Of a stretch of 64,000 bases of DNA, positions 34,796 through 43,896 are shown piece by piece (position 1 is the stretch's first letter; each line of letters begins with the position of its first letter). The stretch comes from Pedobacter paludis (GTDB taxonomy: Bacteria > Bacteroidota > Bacteroidia > Sphingobacteriales > Sphingobacteriaceae), in contig NZ_QGNY01000004.1 in assembly GCF_003173575.1 (NCBI RefSeq), positions 186,001 through 250,000 on the forward strand, given 5' to 3'. The notes beneath the pieces were generated by a model. The model was not told where the DNA came from. It searched no databases and worked only from the letters and a program-made list of their open reading frames with translations. The position numbers and the translations under genes were made by a program.

Positions 34796-35722
34796 ATGCT
34801 GTTACGAAATAATATTCCGCTCACTTACATCTTTGGTAAGATAAAGAAAGAACTTCTTTTTGTTATAGCCTATTCGCTAGGCATTGTAGTTCTATACCAA
34901 AACTTTCACGTCACTAGGATCTCAATTCCGGTGGCTGTTCCAGCTTTATTGGGAACAATTATATCTCTTTTATTGGCATTTCGTTCTAACCAGGCATACG
35001 ATAGATGGTGGGAGGCAAGAATTATCTGGGGTTCCATAGTTAATGATTCAAGAACCCTCTCCCGCCAGATATTGTACCTAATTGAAAACACCTATGGTTC
35101 AGAGGAAATTGAAAGTTTTAAATCGAAATTTGTAAAACGCCAAATTGCCTGGTGCTATTCGTTAAGCCAATCGTTAAGAGGCTTTAGCCCTTATAAAGGA
35201 TTGGAGCGATACTTAACCGAAGAAGATATGTTATTTATTAAGAGGCATCGTAATGTTACGGTTTCCATACTAGAGCTTCATGCAATGGATTTGAGGAAAG
35301 CATTAAATGAAGGATGGATTAACCAATACCAGCAAATAGAGATTGACAAAACTTTAACCGCACTTTGTAACCACATGGGTGGATCGCAAAGGATTAAAAA
35401 CACAATTTTTCCGGTTACCTATAGTAAATACATTAACATGTCGATTCACTTATTTATTGTTCTGTTGCCATTCGGGCTGATTGAATATTTTGGCTACATG
35501 GAAGTTCCTTTGGTTGTTGCCATTGCTACATTTTTCTTATTGGTTGAGAAAATGGCGGTTCATCTTCAAGATCCATTTGAGAACAAACCGACAGATACAC
35601 CGACCACAACAATCTGTAGAAATATAGAATGTGATCTTTGCCAAATGTTGGATGATAATAAATTGTATGAGGATAAACCTCAAACAGAACTGGCACCCGT
35701 TGGCTCGTATTACATTTTGTAA
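34796..35722 (+). CDS. Bestrophin-family ion channel
   Basis: A 308-aa member of the bestrophin/UPF0187 family: N-terminal helices, the signature FRSNQAYDRWWEARIIWG, and a C-terminal membrane part (FIVLLPFGLIEYFGY) followed by FENKPTDTPTT, the end of the conserved core. Bacterial bestrophins form pentameric channels, shown for some to be cation-selective. The short C-terminal tail holds two cysteines (ECDLC). It may be co-expressed with the Usp-like gene. Confidence 0.92.
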   Translation: MLLRNNIPLTYIFGKIKKELLFVIAYSLGIVVLYQNFHVTRISIPVAVPALLGTIISLLLAFRSNQAYDRWWEARIIWGSIVNDSRTLSRQILYLIENTYGSEEIESFKSKFVKRQIAWCYSLSQSLRGFSPYKGLERYLTEEDMLFIKRHRNVTVSILELHAMDLRKALNEGWINQYQQIEIDKTLTALCNHMGGSQRIKNTIFPVTYSKYINMSIHLFIVLLPFGLIEYFGYMEVPLVVAIATFFLLVEKMAVHLQDPFENKPTDTPTTTICRNIECDLCQMLDDNKLYEDKPQTELAPVGSYYIL

Positions 35723-36014
35723 ATTTTTTGACTTTTAAGATTTGACAACTTTATTTCCTACTGGCTATTAAAGTTGTCAAATCTAAATTATAATGACCTG
35801 TTTTAAAACTGGCGTAGCTTCCCTGCCTGTTATCCAACAAAACTTCGCAAGTTAACCGACTTACGAAGTTTTTAGGAAAGAGCGTTGCAGAACTTCGTCA
35901 GTCTAATAGGGAATTTCAAAAAACTGGCGAAGTTTCCCCATCCCTAACCCAACAAAACTTCGCCGTCTGTTTATGCCATTTTAACCCACAATTTGCTTAC
36001 TTTTGCGCTCGATT
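35723..36014. repeat. Repeat-rich gap with hairpin and AACTTCGC blocks
   Basis: A 15-bp perfect inverted repeat at 35739-35753 / 35769-35783 (GATTTGACAACTTTA arm) may end the bestrophin transcript. Then come several copies of AAAACTTCGC / ACTGGCGAAGTTTCCC (35810-35970). The promoter for the next gene is at its end. Confidence 0.75.
35998..36005 (+). promoter_or_regulatory. -7 promoter element TACTTTTG
   Basis: Exact TAnnTTTG match 9 nt before the ATG at 36015. A TTG codon at 36003 that could extend the frame is part of this promoter, so the ATG is the start. Confidence 0.6.
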
Positions 36015-36536
36015 ATGAGCCTTAAAAAGAAATTTGCTAGAGAAAGTTTTACGATAATGAACGAATTGGTATTACCAAACGATACCAATACACTTAATAA
36101 TTTAATGGGTGGCCGTTTGTTGCACTGGATGGATATTGCAGCGGCAATTTCGGCACAAAAACATTGCAATCGTATTGTTGTGACGGCTTCTGTAGATAAT
36201 GTTTCTTTTAAACACCCCATTAAACTGGGCGATGTAATTACAATTGAAGCTAAAGTTACCCGTGCCTTTAATACATCAGTAGAGGTTCGTCTTGATGTTT
36301 GGGCAGAAAACATTCCAAGTGGTGCCCGCCAAAAGAGTAACGAAGCTTATTATACTTTTGTTGCGGTTGACCAAAGTGCACGTACTATTCCCGTGCCCGA
36401 ACTTACACCTGAAACGCCTGAAGAATTTGAACTTTTCGATGGTGCATTAAGACGCAGACAGTTGCGTTTGGTATTGGGCGGAAAAATGCATCCAGATGAT
36501 GCAAATGAACTAAAAGCACTTTTCTTTAAAGCATAA
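36015..36536 (+). CDS. Acyl-CoA thioesterase (hotdog fold)
   Basis: A 173-aa YciA/ACOT-like thioesterase: LMGGRLLHWMDIAAAISAQ carries the catalytic acid, followed by VTASVDNVSFKHPIKLGDV and a strand with VEVRLDVWAE. It hydrolyses acyl-CoA to free acid and CoA in the cytoplasm. The C-terminal ~30 residues are an extra helix-rich tail. Chain-length preference cannot be read from the sequence. Confidence 0.9.
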   Translation: MSLKKKFARESFTIMNELVLPNDTNTLNNLMGGRLLHWMDIAAAISAQKHCNRIVVTASVDNVSFKHPIKLGDVITIEAKVTRAFNTSVEVRLDVWAENIPSGARQKSNEAYYTFVAVDQSARTIPVPELTPETPEEFELFDGALRRRQLRLVLGGKMHPDDANELKALFFKA

Positions 36537-36604
36537 TTTTTACAATTATTTCCCTTTTCCTTAGGATGATTATGTTATTTTAGCGATAAACAATACGCTG
36601 AAAT

Positions 36605-37795
36605 ATGACAACATATACCATTCTTATCATTTTAAGCGGATTAGTAATTTTCTCCTATCTGTTTGATTTAGTGGCTAGTAAAACCAAAGTACCTTCGGTT
36701 TTGTTGTTGCTTTTACTTGGCATAGGTCTTAAGTTTCTGATCGATTACCTAAAAATCCAAACCTTTAATTTCTTATCGATTTTACCAACTTTAGGCACAG
36801 TTGGTTTAATTTTAATTGTTTTTGAAGGATCACTGGAGCTTAAATATGATAAAGAAAAAAACAAAATTATTAAAGGTGCGTTTTTCTCTGCCCTAACCAT
36901 TTTATTGGCCACGGTAACGATAATTACATTGATTATTTACCAAATTACCCATAAGGATTTATACACTTGTATTGCAAATGCGATCCCGTTTAGTGTAATC
37001 AGTTCGGCAATTGCCATACCAACCGCCGCTGCATTAGATAAACAGGGTCGGGAATTTGTAATATACGAATCGTCATTCTCCGATATTCTCGGCATTATAC
37101 TTTTCAATTTTGCGATAACCAATCATTCGCTTACCACATCTGCATTTATTGGTTTGGGGTTAAGCACTTTCCTAATTATTTTACTTTCTGCAATTGCATG
37201 TGTGGTGCTTTTGTACATTATGGGTAAGTTGGTTCACCACATTAAATTCTTCCTTATTATTTCGATATTGATTCTTGTGTATGCCATTGGGCAATCGTAT
37301 CACCTATCTTCTTTGGTTTTAATTTTGAGTACAGGATTATTCTTGAATAATGTAGATACCATTCAAAATGCCTGGTTTAGAGGAGTTTTTCTATATAAAA
37401 ACCTTGCAGCCGATTTATCCCAGCTGTATCAGTTATCGGCAGAAAGCGCCTTTATACTACGAACTTTTTTCTTTGTAATTTTTGGCTTCACGATGGACAT
37501 TAGCGAATTGAACGACAAACCGGTTCTAGCAAATGGCTTTTTCATCCTGCTGACCATTTTTGCTGTTCGGTTTTTCTTCTTAAAGGTCTTTAAAAAGGGA
37601 TCGATTGTACCCATAGCGTATATTGCACCACGCGGTCTGATCAGTATTTTACTGTATTATAACTTGCCAAAAGCACTTAAAATACCCGAAGTTGGCACAT
37701 CCTTTTTATTTTTGGTTGTACTGGGTACAAGTATTGTTATGACTTTAGGTATAACCCTGAGCAAAAACAAAAGAGAAGAAACTGCTACGGCTTAA
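36605..37795 (+). CDS. Cation:proton antiporter (CPA family)
   Basis: A 396-aa protein with about 11-12 transmembrane helices, the Na+/H+ exchanger type. Features are LGTVGLILIVFEGSLELKYD, FSVISSAIAIPTAAALDKQG and APRGLISILLYYNLP near the end. It exchanges protons for Na+ or K+. A near-consensus -7 motif TATTTTAG is upstream near 36574. Its 3' end overlaps the next, convergent gene by 11 bp. Confidence 0.9.
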   Translation: MTTYTILIILSGLVIFSYLFDLVASKTKVPSVLLLLLLGIGLKFLIDYLKIQTFNFLSILPTLGTVGLILIVFEGSLELKYDKEKNKIIKGAFFSALTILLATVTIITLIIYQITHKDLYTCIANAIPFSVISSAIAIPTAAALDKQGREFVIYESSFSDILGIILFNFAITNHSLTTSAFIGLGLSTFLIILLSAIACVVLLYIMGKLVHHIKFFLIISILILVYAIGQSYHLSSLVLILSTGLFLNNVDTIQNAWFRGVFLYKNLAADLSQLYQLSAESAFILRTFFFVIFGFTMDISELNDKPVLANGFFILLTIFAVRFFFLKVFKKGSIVPIAYIAPRGLISILLYYNLPKALKIPEVGTSFLFLVVLGTSIVMTLGITLSKNKREETATA

Positions 37796-38357
37796 AGCCG
37801 GCAGAGATTGCCTTAATCTTATTCGTTTCTGCTACTATATTCAGATTGGATTGATAATAAACCGAGAAATAATTAAGCTCGGCTTTTTGCTCAGCAAATT
37901 TCTGTAAGCTGCCATTTATTTTATAATTGGCAATACTTGGATTAATGGAGTGAATTGGTGCCGCAAAAATATTTCCAATGACATTGAACAAAGTTCCATA
38001 AAAATGCCCACCGATTTCTTCGCCTAGCGTTGGATCTTTTTCACCCCACTTGCGTACTTTTAAACCATCGGTCCTTTTTTCAAAATTATCTTCACTCCAG
38101 GGATCATATTTTACGAATTGAACAATTTCATATGGCTTTTTGGGTGTTCTAATTTTAATCGATTTTATTTCACTAATATCAACCGTTGAAAAATTATGAT
38201 CAGCGAGAATAATCACACTTGCAGAATCTACCTTGTACAAAAGACCACGAATTACACCATCTTTGGTTTTTATTTTGGTGATGTAAGGTTTTACAGTTTG
38301 TGCTTGCGAAAAGCCAACAGATAGAGCAAAAATTAAAACAAGAAAAAAAAGTTTCAT
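37785..38357 (-). CDS. Exported hypothetical protein
   Basis: A 190-aa protein with signal peptide MKLFFLVLIFALSVGFSQAQ. The next block, KIKTKDGVIRGLLYKVDSAS, then VDISEIKSIKIRTPKKP, is strand-rich and similar in layout to the exported protein at 10711-11166. The rest has no recognised domain. Its 3' end overlaps the antiporter tail by 11 bp on the other strand. Function unknown. Confidence 0.75.
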   Translation of the reverse strand: MKLFFLVLIFALSVGFSQAQTVKPYITKIKTKDGVIRGLLYKVDSASVIILADHNFSTVDISEIKSIKIRTPKKPYEIVQFVKYDPWSEDNFEKRTDGLKVRKWGEKDPTLGEEIGGHFYGTLFNVIGNIFAAPIHSINPSIANYKINGSLQKFAEQKAELNYFSVYYQSNLNIVAETNKIKAISAGFKP

Positions 38358-38437
38358 GGCGTAAAATGAGAAGTTAATTTATTGAAATTCACAACAATTA
38401 AGCCAAATTAAACTACCAATTGAAAATTATTAATTGA

Positions 38438-38842
38438 TTAGCTCCCCATTTCTAAAATCTTATCAAATTCTTCGGCTTTTAACGGCATTACAGATAAACG
38501 ACCTTGACGAACCAAAGAAATATCGGCCAAGCTTTCTTCTGCTTTGATTTGCTCTAAGGACACAGGGGTTTTCAAGGTTTCTACCGGAGAAAGGTCAACA
38601 ACTACCCAATTGGTATCGTCTGTTGTTGGATCCTGATAAAACTCTTTTACAACTTTAGCAATTCCGACAACATTTTTACCTTCGTTACTATGGTAAAAAA
38701 GAACCAAATCGCCCTCTTTCATTGCTTTTAGGTTATTCCTTGCCTGATAATTACGAACGCCATCCCAAAAGGTACGACCATCTATATTAAATTTTTCCCA
38801 GCTGTACTTAAAAGGTTCTGACTTGACTAACCAGTGATTCAT
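38438..38842 (-). CDS. EVE domain protein
   Basis: A 134-aa single EVE domain (PUA-like fold; relatives include human THYN1). Marks are MNHWLVKSEPFKYSWE, FWDGVRNYQARNNLKAMK and GDLVLFYHSNEGKNVVGIA. The family is thought to bind modified bases in DNA or RNA, and some occur near restriction systems; none is adjacent here. Length is complete. Confidence 0.92.
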   Translation of the reverse strand: MNHWLVKSEPFKYSWEKFNIDGRTFWDGVRNYQARNNLKAMKEGDLVLFYHSNEGKNVVGIAKVVKEFYQDPTTDDTNWVVVDLSPVETLKTPVSLEQIKAEESLADISLVRQGRLSVMPLKAEEFDKILEMGS

Positions 38843-38907
38843 TTGTATCGATTTTAGGCTTCGAATTTACGATTAAGCCTTGATTTATAAAATGAATTGG
38901 GATTAAA

Positions 38908-38940
38908 ATAAAAAAAGCGCCCCAATTTTGGAGCGCTTTA
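38908..38940 (-). terminator. Terminator after the large metalloprotease
   Basis: Stem AAAGCGC / GCGCTTT around CCCAATTTTGGA; the A-rich stretch at 38908-38916 gives the T-tail on the minus strand. Confidence 0.85.
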
Positions 38941-38958
38941 CATTTTAAGTATTTACGG

Positions 38959-41526
38959 TTAATCTTTTTTGTTATCCAAAGCAGATTCTATACGATCGGA
39001 AAGATCCTGTAAATGATATTTGCTTAAACCTATGGCAGCATTTGCACTGGTTTCAATCGTTGCATCAAGTTCTTTCAATTGTCCTTTCACTACAGAAAGC
39101 ACATCACTTTGCGCCACTGTGATGCTTGGTTGCAAAGTTGCTCCTCCTCTACCACCGCTAAAAACTACAGTAGCAGATGATGCCGGAGCAGGTTTCAGAA
39201 TGGAGATTAGTTTATCTACATAAGATTTCTGAAGATTTCTTCTATACACATCAATTGCTTGATTTGATTTTAGTTCAGTAAAAATAGAAGCATTTAAATC
39301 AGAGAACAGATCAGTAATTTTGTATGCTGATGCACCATCTGCCGCTTCGGCCGAAATAAGTTTGGTTAAAGTGCTTGTAGATAACAATCTACTAATGGTT
39401 ATATTTTGTAATCTACCTACAACTTCCAATCCATCAGCATCAATATTATCCAAAATCGGTTTATTAATTAACCACATTGGTGTTTTAAAAAGCTGTACAT
39501 CTAGAAATGTCATAGCTTCTTTTTGGGTTGATGCCGGTGTACGTTCGTAAACTTCGCCGGCTTGCTCTACCGTTTTAGGGTTTTCATACACACCGCCGAT
39601 GTTTTTTGCAACATGGCCCATGTATCGACCGAATTGAGCGGTTAACTGGCCATACATATTGGATAGGTTATCGTAACCATCTGCAGGCTCTTTTGTCCAA
39701 GTTGGAAGGTTAGCTAAAATAACTTTTAAGTTCTTGATACCATAAGTACTTGCTACCATTGCATTATCCGATAAATCTTCATTTTGCGAATGCGGATCAT
39801 CTGCGTTCGTTTCAGTTCCAAACCATAATCTACGGTTTTTAGCAGATTCTATGACCATTTTATTTAACACTGGAACATCTGCGGCAGGTGTTTTTGTATC
39901 TGGAAAATATTTATAACCCCATTCTATTGCCCATTTATCATAATCGCCAATGCGTGGATATAAACCTTTTGAAGAAATGTTATCTTCTGGTTGTGCTACG
40001 TAGTTGAAACGGGCATAATCCATAATCGATGGTGTATGGCCGTTTGCTTCTACCCACTTCTTATCGCGTAAATTTTCTACAGGAACGGTAGAACTCGAAC
40101 CATAATTGTGGCGCAAACCTAAGGTATGGCCAACTTCGTGAGAAGAAACAAAACGAATTAAATCGCCCATTAATTCATCGCTAAAGGTCATTTTGCGTGC
40201 TCTTGGATCTACCGCAGCAGTTTGAATCATATACCAATCGTGAACCAATTTTTGAACATTATGAAACCAATTGATGTGGCTTTCCATAATTTCACCACTT
40301 CTTGGATCAGAAATACTTGGTCCGCTGGCATTAGCAATTTCGGATGGTTTGTAAACTATGGCCGAATGACGGGCATCATCAATGCTCCAAGTAGAATCCT
40401 GAGCGTAAGTTGGTGCTTCTTTCGCCATAATTGCATTTTTAAAACCAGCTTTTTCAAACGCTTTAGCCCAATCGTTTACACCTGCTTTTAAATAAGGAAT
40501 CCATTTTTTTGGAGTTGCCGGATCAATGTAAAAAACAATCGGTTTAATTGGTTCTACCAATTCGCCACGTTTGTATTTGGCTAAATCCTGAGGTTTTGGC
40601 TCTAGTTTCCAGCGCTTAATTAATTCTATCTCTTTAACACCTTGTGGGTTAAGATCAAAATCGGTATAACCAACTGCAAAGTAACCTACTCTTGGATCGA
40701 AATAACGAGCCTTCATTGGCACTTTAGGCAAAATAACAAGAGAAGTATTTAGTTCAATGGTTGAAGAACCTGAAGCTCCACCACCGCCCAAACCTGGTGC
40801 AGCGGCACCGAATGGCGATGGCGCAGCGGTTTGAGAATAGGTTTTTACTGTATTGATTTCTACGTTGGTTGGAAAACTTCTTAAGCTTACAATATAACTT
40901 CTATCGGCTTGTTGTGCACCCAATCTAAAACGGGTTTTAGCCATTGGAGAGCTGAAGTAAAAGATATCATTATCGCTGTTTAAATAATCGGTAATATCGA
41001 TTACGCTTCCCTTTTTATCTGGCGTGTAAGCTGCAATATTAAATGATGCGGCAATTGCCTGGATATTCGAATTTTTTAGAGATTGGTACATTGAGGTTGT
41101 ACTATCAGGACCATAAGTTTTATAACTTATTTTGCGCATGAAAATGCGATTGTTTGGCCCTTTTTCAAACCGAATTACGGCACTGCCAATTTGATCGCCA
41201 GCATAACCTTGCGCATCTCGAACATCAGATCCAGATTTAGAAATCCGGCTTACCACCAAAATATCTCTTCCAAGGGTTGTATCCGCAATTTCGAAGAAAA
41301 ACTTATCTTCGATTTTATGCGTAGTGATCATTCCTTTTCTGGTTGATGCTTTGTTTGTGATTACCTGATCATAAGGTTTTGGTTGTGCTCTAACTCCTGA
41401 GCCCAAAGCAGCGCCGGGCGCTCTTCGTGTTGAGTCAGTTGGCGCAGTTCCTCCTTGCCTTACCTGTGCCTGAGCAAAGGAAATGGCAGAAACAGCCACT
41501 AAAATGGTGAGTAATTTTTTATTCAT
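38959..41526 (-). CDS. Large exported zinc metalloprotease (DUF5117/metzincin-like)
   Basis: An 855-aa protein with signal peptide ending ISFAQAQ. The zinc site is a full metzincin motif, HEVGHTLGLRH (His463, Glu464, His467, His473). Upstream is a ~400-residue domain typical of the Bacteroidota family with DUF5117/5118 (for example DLNPQGVKEIELIKRW and KRGELVEPIKPIVFYIDPATPK, each broken here). SIMDYARFNYVAQ following the zinc motif is the Met-turn. It probably degrades proteins in the periplasm or outside the cell. It ends at an intrinsic terminator. Confidence 0.9.
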   Translation of the reverse strand: MNKKLLTILVAVSAISFAQAQVRQGGTAPTDSTRRAPGAALGSGVRAQPKPYDQVITNKASTRKGMITTHKIEDKFFFEIADTTLGRDILVVSRISKSGSDVRDAQGYAGDQIGSAVIRFEKGPNNRIFMRKISYKTYGPDSTTSMYQSLKNSNIQAIAASFNIAAYTPDKKGSVIDITDYLNSDNDIFYFSSPMAKTRFRLGAQQADRSYIVSLRSFPTNVEINTVKTYSQTAAPSPFGAAAPGLGGGGASGSSTIELNTSLVILPKVPMKARYFDPRVGYFAVGYTDFDLNPQGVKEIELIKRWKLEPKPQDLAKYKRGELVEPIKPIVFYIDPATPKKWIPYLKAGVNDWAKAFEKAGFKNAIMAKEAPTYAQDSTWSIDDARHSAIVYKPSEIANASGPSISDPRSGEIMESHINWFHNVQKLVHDWYMIQTAAVDPRARKMTFSDELMGDLIRFVSSHEVGHTLGLRHNYGSSSTVPVENLRDKKWVEANGHTPSIMDYARFNYVAQPEDNISSKGLYPRIGDYDKWAIEWGYKYFPDTKTPAADVPVLNKMVIESAKNRRLWFGTETNADDPHSQNEDLSDNAMVASTYGIKNLKVILANLPTWTKEPADGYDNLSNMYGQLTAQFGRYMGHVAKNIGGVYENPKTVEQAGEVYERTPASTQKEAMTFLDVQLFKTPMWLINKPILDNIDADGLEVVGRLQNITISRLLSTSTLTKLISAEAADGASAYKITDLFSDLNASIFTELKSNQAIDVYRRNLQKSYVDKLISILKPAPASSATVVFSGGRGGATLQPSITVAQSDVLSVVKGQLKELDATIETSANAAIGLSKYHLQDLSDRIESALDNKKD

Positions 41527-41637
41527 AATAAATTAGGTGATTTATAAAGCGTAAATATATGATAGTGGCGATCTTACGTTACGATTTATGCAATAACTTT
41601 ATAGTTACAAAGCAAAAATTCCTAATAAATCAGGGAA

Positions 41638-42003
41638 TTAATCTGGCAGAATAAACTCAGGGTTTTCGATTAATCCGATTACGTTTCCAAAAGGATCGAA
41701 GATGCTGCCAACCCAAATTGGCCCACCAACATTGTTAGGTACTTCATGAATCTCGACTTCCAAGTTTTCTAAACGGGTAAAAGTTTCCTTAATATCCTTA
41801 ACACCCCAATAGGTGATAGAATGATTACCGTTACTAAAGCCAGAATCATCAGGATTTAAACCCAATTCGAAACCACCAACATTGTAGCCAACGTAATAAG
41901 GTTCATCAAAATATGGCTCGATTTCAAAAACTTTTTTATACCATTCTTTTGCAGCTTCTAAATCGCCTACGTAATAAACTATGGTTCTTAATCCTTGTAA
42001 CAT
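41638..42003 (-). CDS. VOC-family (glyoxalase-like) protein
   Basis: A 121-aa vicinal-oxygen-chelate protein: LRTIVYYVGDLEAAKEWYKK at the start, GGFELGLNPDD in the middle and IFDPFGNVIGLIENPEF at the end. Possible roles range from glyoxalase or dioxygenase to antibiotic binding; nothing picks one. It lies 106 bp downstream of holA and may be in the same transcript. Confidence 0.88.
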   Translation of the reverse strand: MLQGLRTIVYYVGDLEAAKEWYKKVFEIEPYFDEPYYVGYNVGGFELGLNPDDSGFSNGNHSITYWGVKDIKETFTRLENLEVEIHEVPNNVGGPIWVGSIFDPFGNVIGLIENPEFILPD

Positions 42004-42109
42004 GGTTGATTAAATGTTTAAATTGAGTACTCGGTTAATTGTTAGCAAAAGATGTTTAAATAGGATAATTGACAGTTAAACAATTTAACGCTTAACCAAT
42101 TAACCATCT

Positions 42110-43132
42110 TTAATGTATCATCTTAAAAACCAGCTCTTTTAAAAGTTCTCCATCCTCTACATTTCCAGTACTGTCTAAGCCTTTGCTTTTTAGGTCATAC
42201 TCTCGCAATAAGCTCATTACTTGAAAAACTTTTCCGGTATTATAATTTCTGGCCGCTACTTCATAATCCTTTACAAAAAAAGGCGGGATTCCAAGTGCCG
42301 ATGCAGCCTCAGCTTTATTAGGCAGATAATGGTATCTTAAAATCTTTGTGAAATAACCGCCTAAATTTGCCAAAACCATTACCGTTGGGTTAGCTTTCGG
42401 ATTGCTCGCGAAATAGTTGATTATTTTATTGCACTTTAAAACATCGCGAATGGCAAGTGCTTTTTGAAGTTCAAAAACATTATATTCTTTACTTATACCT
42501 ATATTTTTTTGAACCAGATCTGTATTGATAACCACATCCTTCGGAATGTTCAACATCAGCTTTTCGATCTCGTTCGAAATTTTAGATAGATCGGTTCCTA
42601 AATATTCAGCCATTAAAGCCGAAGCCTGCTGCTCGATTTTATAACCTTTTTCTTTAACAAAATCTTCAATCCATGGCACCAACTTATAATCACGAACAGG
42701 ATCTGACTGAAAAATTAAACCGCTTTTGCTTATTGCTTTATAAATCTTTTTGCGTTTATCGAAGTTTGCATATTTGTAAGCCAAAACCAAAATTGTGCTT
42801 GGCAAAGGTTTCTCAAAATAGTTTAATACAAATTCTGCCTCTTTACTATTTCCTTCTTCTTTTGCCCATTTTAAATCCTGTGCTTCTTTTACAATGACAA
42901 CCTGATAATCAGACATCATCGGGTATCGCTTAGCAGCACCCAAAACCGTAGCCATATCCGTATCTTTTCCGTAAAGAACGGTTTGATTAAAGCCCTTTTC
43001 AGCATCACTCAATAATTTGTCTTCAATATAATCGGTTACTTGATCGATATAAAAAGATTCTTCGCCATGCAACAAATACACAGGTTTAAACTTTCGGGCT
43101 TTAATATCTTTAATAATTTCGGCAGCAGTCAT
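42110..43132 (-). CDS. holA: DNA polymerase III delta subunit
   Basis: A 340-aa clamp-loader subunit with the family start (FKPVYLLHGEESFYIDQVTD), the AAA-like core, PLPSTILVLAYK, and SALMAEYLGTDLSKISNEIE followed by KNIGISKEYNVFELQKALA. It opens the beta clamp together with tau/gamma and delta-prime. The start overlaps nothing; the nuclease-like gene at 43259 is divergent. Confidence 0.94.
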   Translation of the reverse strand: MTAAEIIKDIKARKFKPVYLLHGEESFYIDQVTDYIEDKLLSDAEKGFNQTVLYGKDTDMATVLGAAKRYPMMSDYQVVIVKEAQDLKWAKEEGNSKEAEFVLNYFEKPLPSTILVLAYKYANFDKRKKIYKAISKSGLIFQSDPVRDYKLVPWIEDFVKEKGYKIEQQASALMAEYLGTDLSKISNEIEKLMLNIPKDVVINTDLVQKNIGISKEYNVFELQKALAIRDVLKCNKIINYFASNPKANPTVMVLANLGGYFTKILRYHYLPNKAEAASALGIPPFFVKDYEVAARNYNTGKVFQVMSLLREYDLKSKGLDSTGNVEDGELLKELVFKMIH

Positions 43133-43258
43133 TGCCGTAAAATTACAATTTAGCTTTTAGGATTTAAGCAAATGTTTATAAACAATATTAACTTTGGCTG
43201 TTAATAATTGCTACACTGTTTTATTGCTGAATTGTTGACTGAAAACTGCCCATTTAAG

Positions 43259-43717
43259 ATGTTCAAACCAACTCCACTCAATCTTCCGCCCTATCCATTT
43301 AAAATTACCCAAAGGGATGATGTAGTTTTCATTTTCGATGAGCTTAGGAAAAAACATTTGGTATTAACTCCAGAAGAATGGGTTCGTCAGCATTTTATTC
43401 AAGATCTTATTGCCAGTAAGAAATTCCCTAAAACGCTTATTCAAATTGAGGGTGGTTTGGTTTTAAATCAACTGCAAAAAAGAAGCGATATTTTGGTTTA
43501 CAATGCTGCAGGCGAAAAATTAATGCTAATCGAATGCAAAGCTCCAAAAGTCAGAATTACGCAATCTGTTTTCGAGCAGGCTTCCAGATATAATTCTATT
43601 CATCAAGCCAAGTGGATTGCCCTTACCAATGGTTTACAGCATGTTTTTGCTAAAATGGATCTGGAAAAAGGAAATTTCGTTTTTGTTGAAGAAATGCCAG
43701 ATTATTTGGATTTGTAA
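43259..43717 (+). CDS. Stand-alone HsdR N-terminal-like PD-(D/E)XK protein
   Basis: A 152-aa protein resembling the N-terminal nuclease domain of type I restriction subunit HsdR: VRQHFIQDLIASKKFP, then the nuclease core RSDILVYNAAGEKLMLIECKAP with Asp, Glu and Lys in PD-(D/E)XK order, then QASRYNSIHQAKWIALTNG. No HsdM, HsdS or helicase is nearby, so it is not a restriction system. Small proteins of this kind are common in Bacteroidota; function unknown. The frame is open from 43208 on a non-ATG codon, but MFKPTPLNLPPYPF looks like the start. Confidence 0.8.
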   Translation: MFKPTPLNLPPYPFKITQRDDVVFIFDELRKKHLVLTPEEWVRQHFIQDLIASKKFPKTLIQIEGGLVLNQLQKRSDILVYNAAGEKLMLIECKAPKVRITQSVFEQASRYNSIHQAKWIALTNGLQHVFAKMDLEKGNFVFVEEMPDYLDL

Positions 43718-43724
43718 TTTGAAT

Positions 43725-43881
43725 CCGTCGTCATTTCAACCAAAGTGGAGAAATCTTTGTAGATCGAATAAAATAGTTCAAAGATTTCTCTGTTTCACTT
43801 CGCTTCAGTCGAAATGAGAAATATATAAGTCTTAATTTAGCTTTGACAACTTTCCTAGCGTTGTAGAAAAAAGCTATCAAA
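43725..43881. repeat. Two dispersed repeats between convergent genes
   Basis: First CGTCATTTCAACCAAAGTGG...CAGTCGAAATGAG (43730-43819), a close relative of 14463-14560. Then a decayed TTTGACAACTTT palindrome (43842-43881), relative of 2539-2580. Both could terminate transcription from either side. Confidence 0.8.
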
Positions 43882-43896
43882 ACTCTTGATGATACT

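Noticed and set aside
36003..36014. TTG start of the thioesterase
   Set aside because: This TTG is part of the -7 element TACTTTTG; the ATG at 36015 gives the usual N-terminus.
43259..43717. Part of a type I restriction system
   Set aside because: No HsdM, HsdS or helicase part in the neighbourhood.
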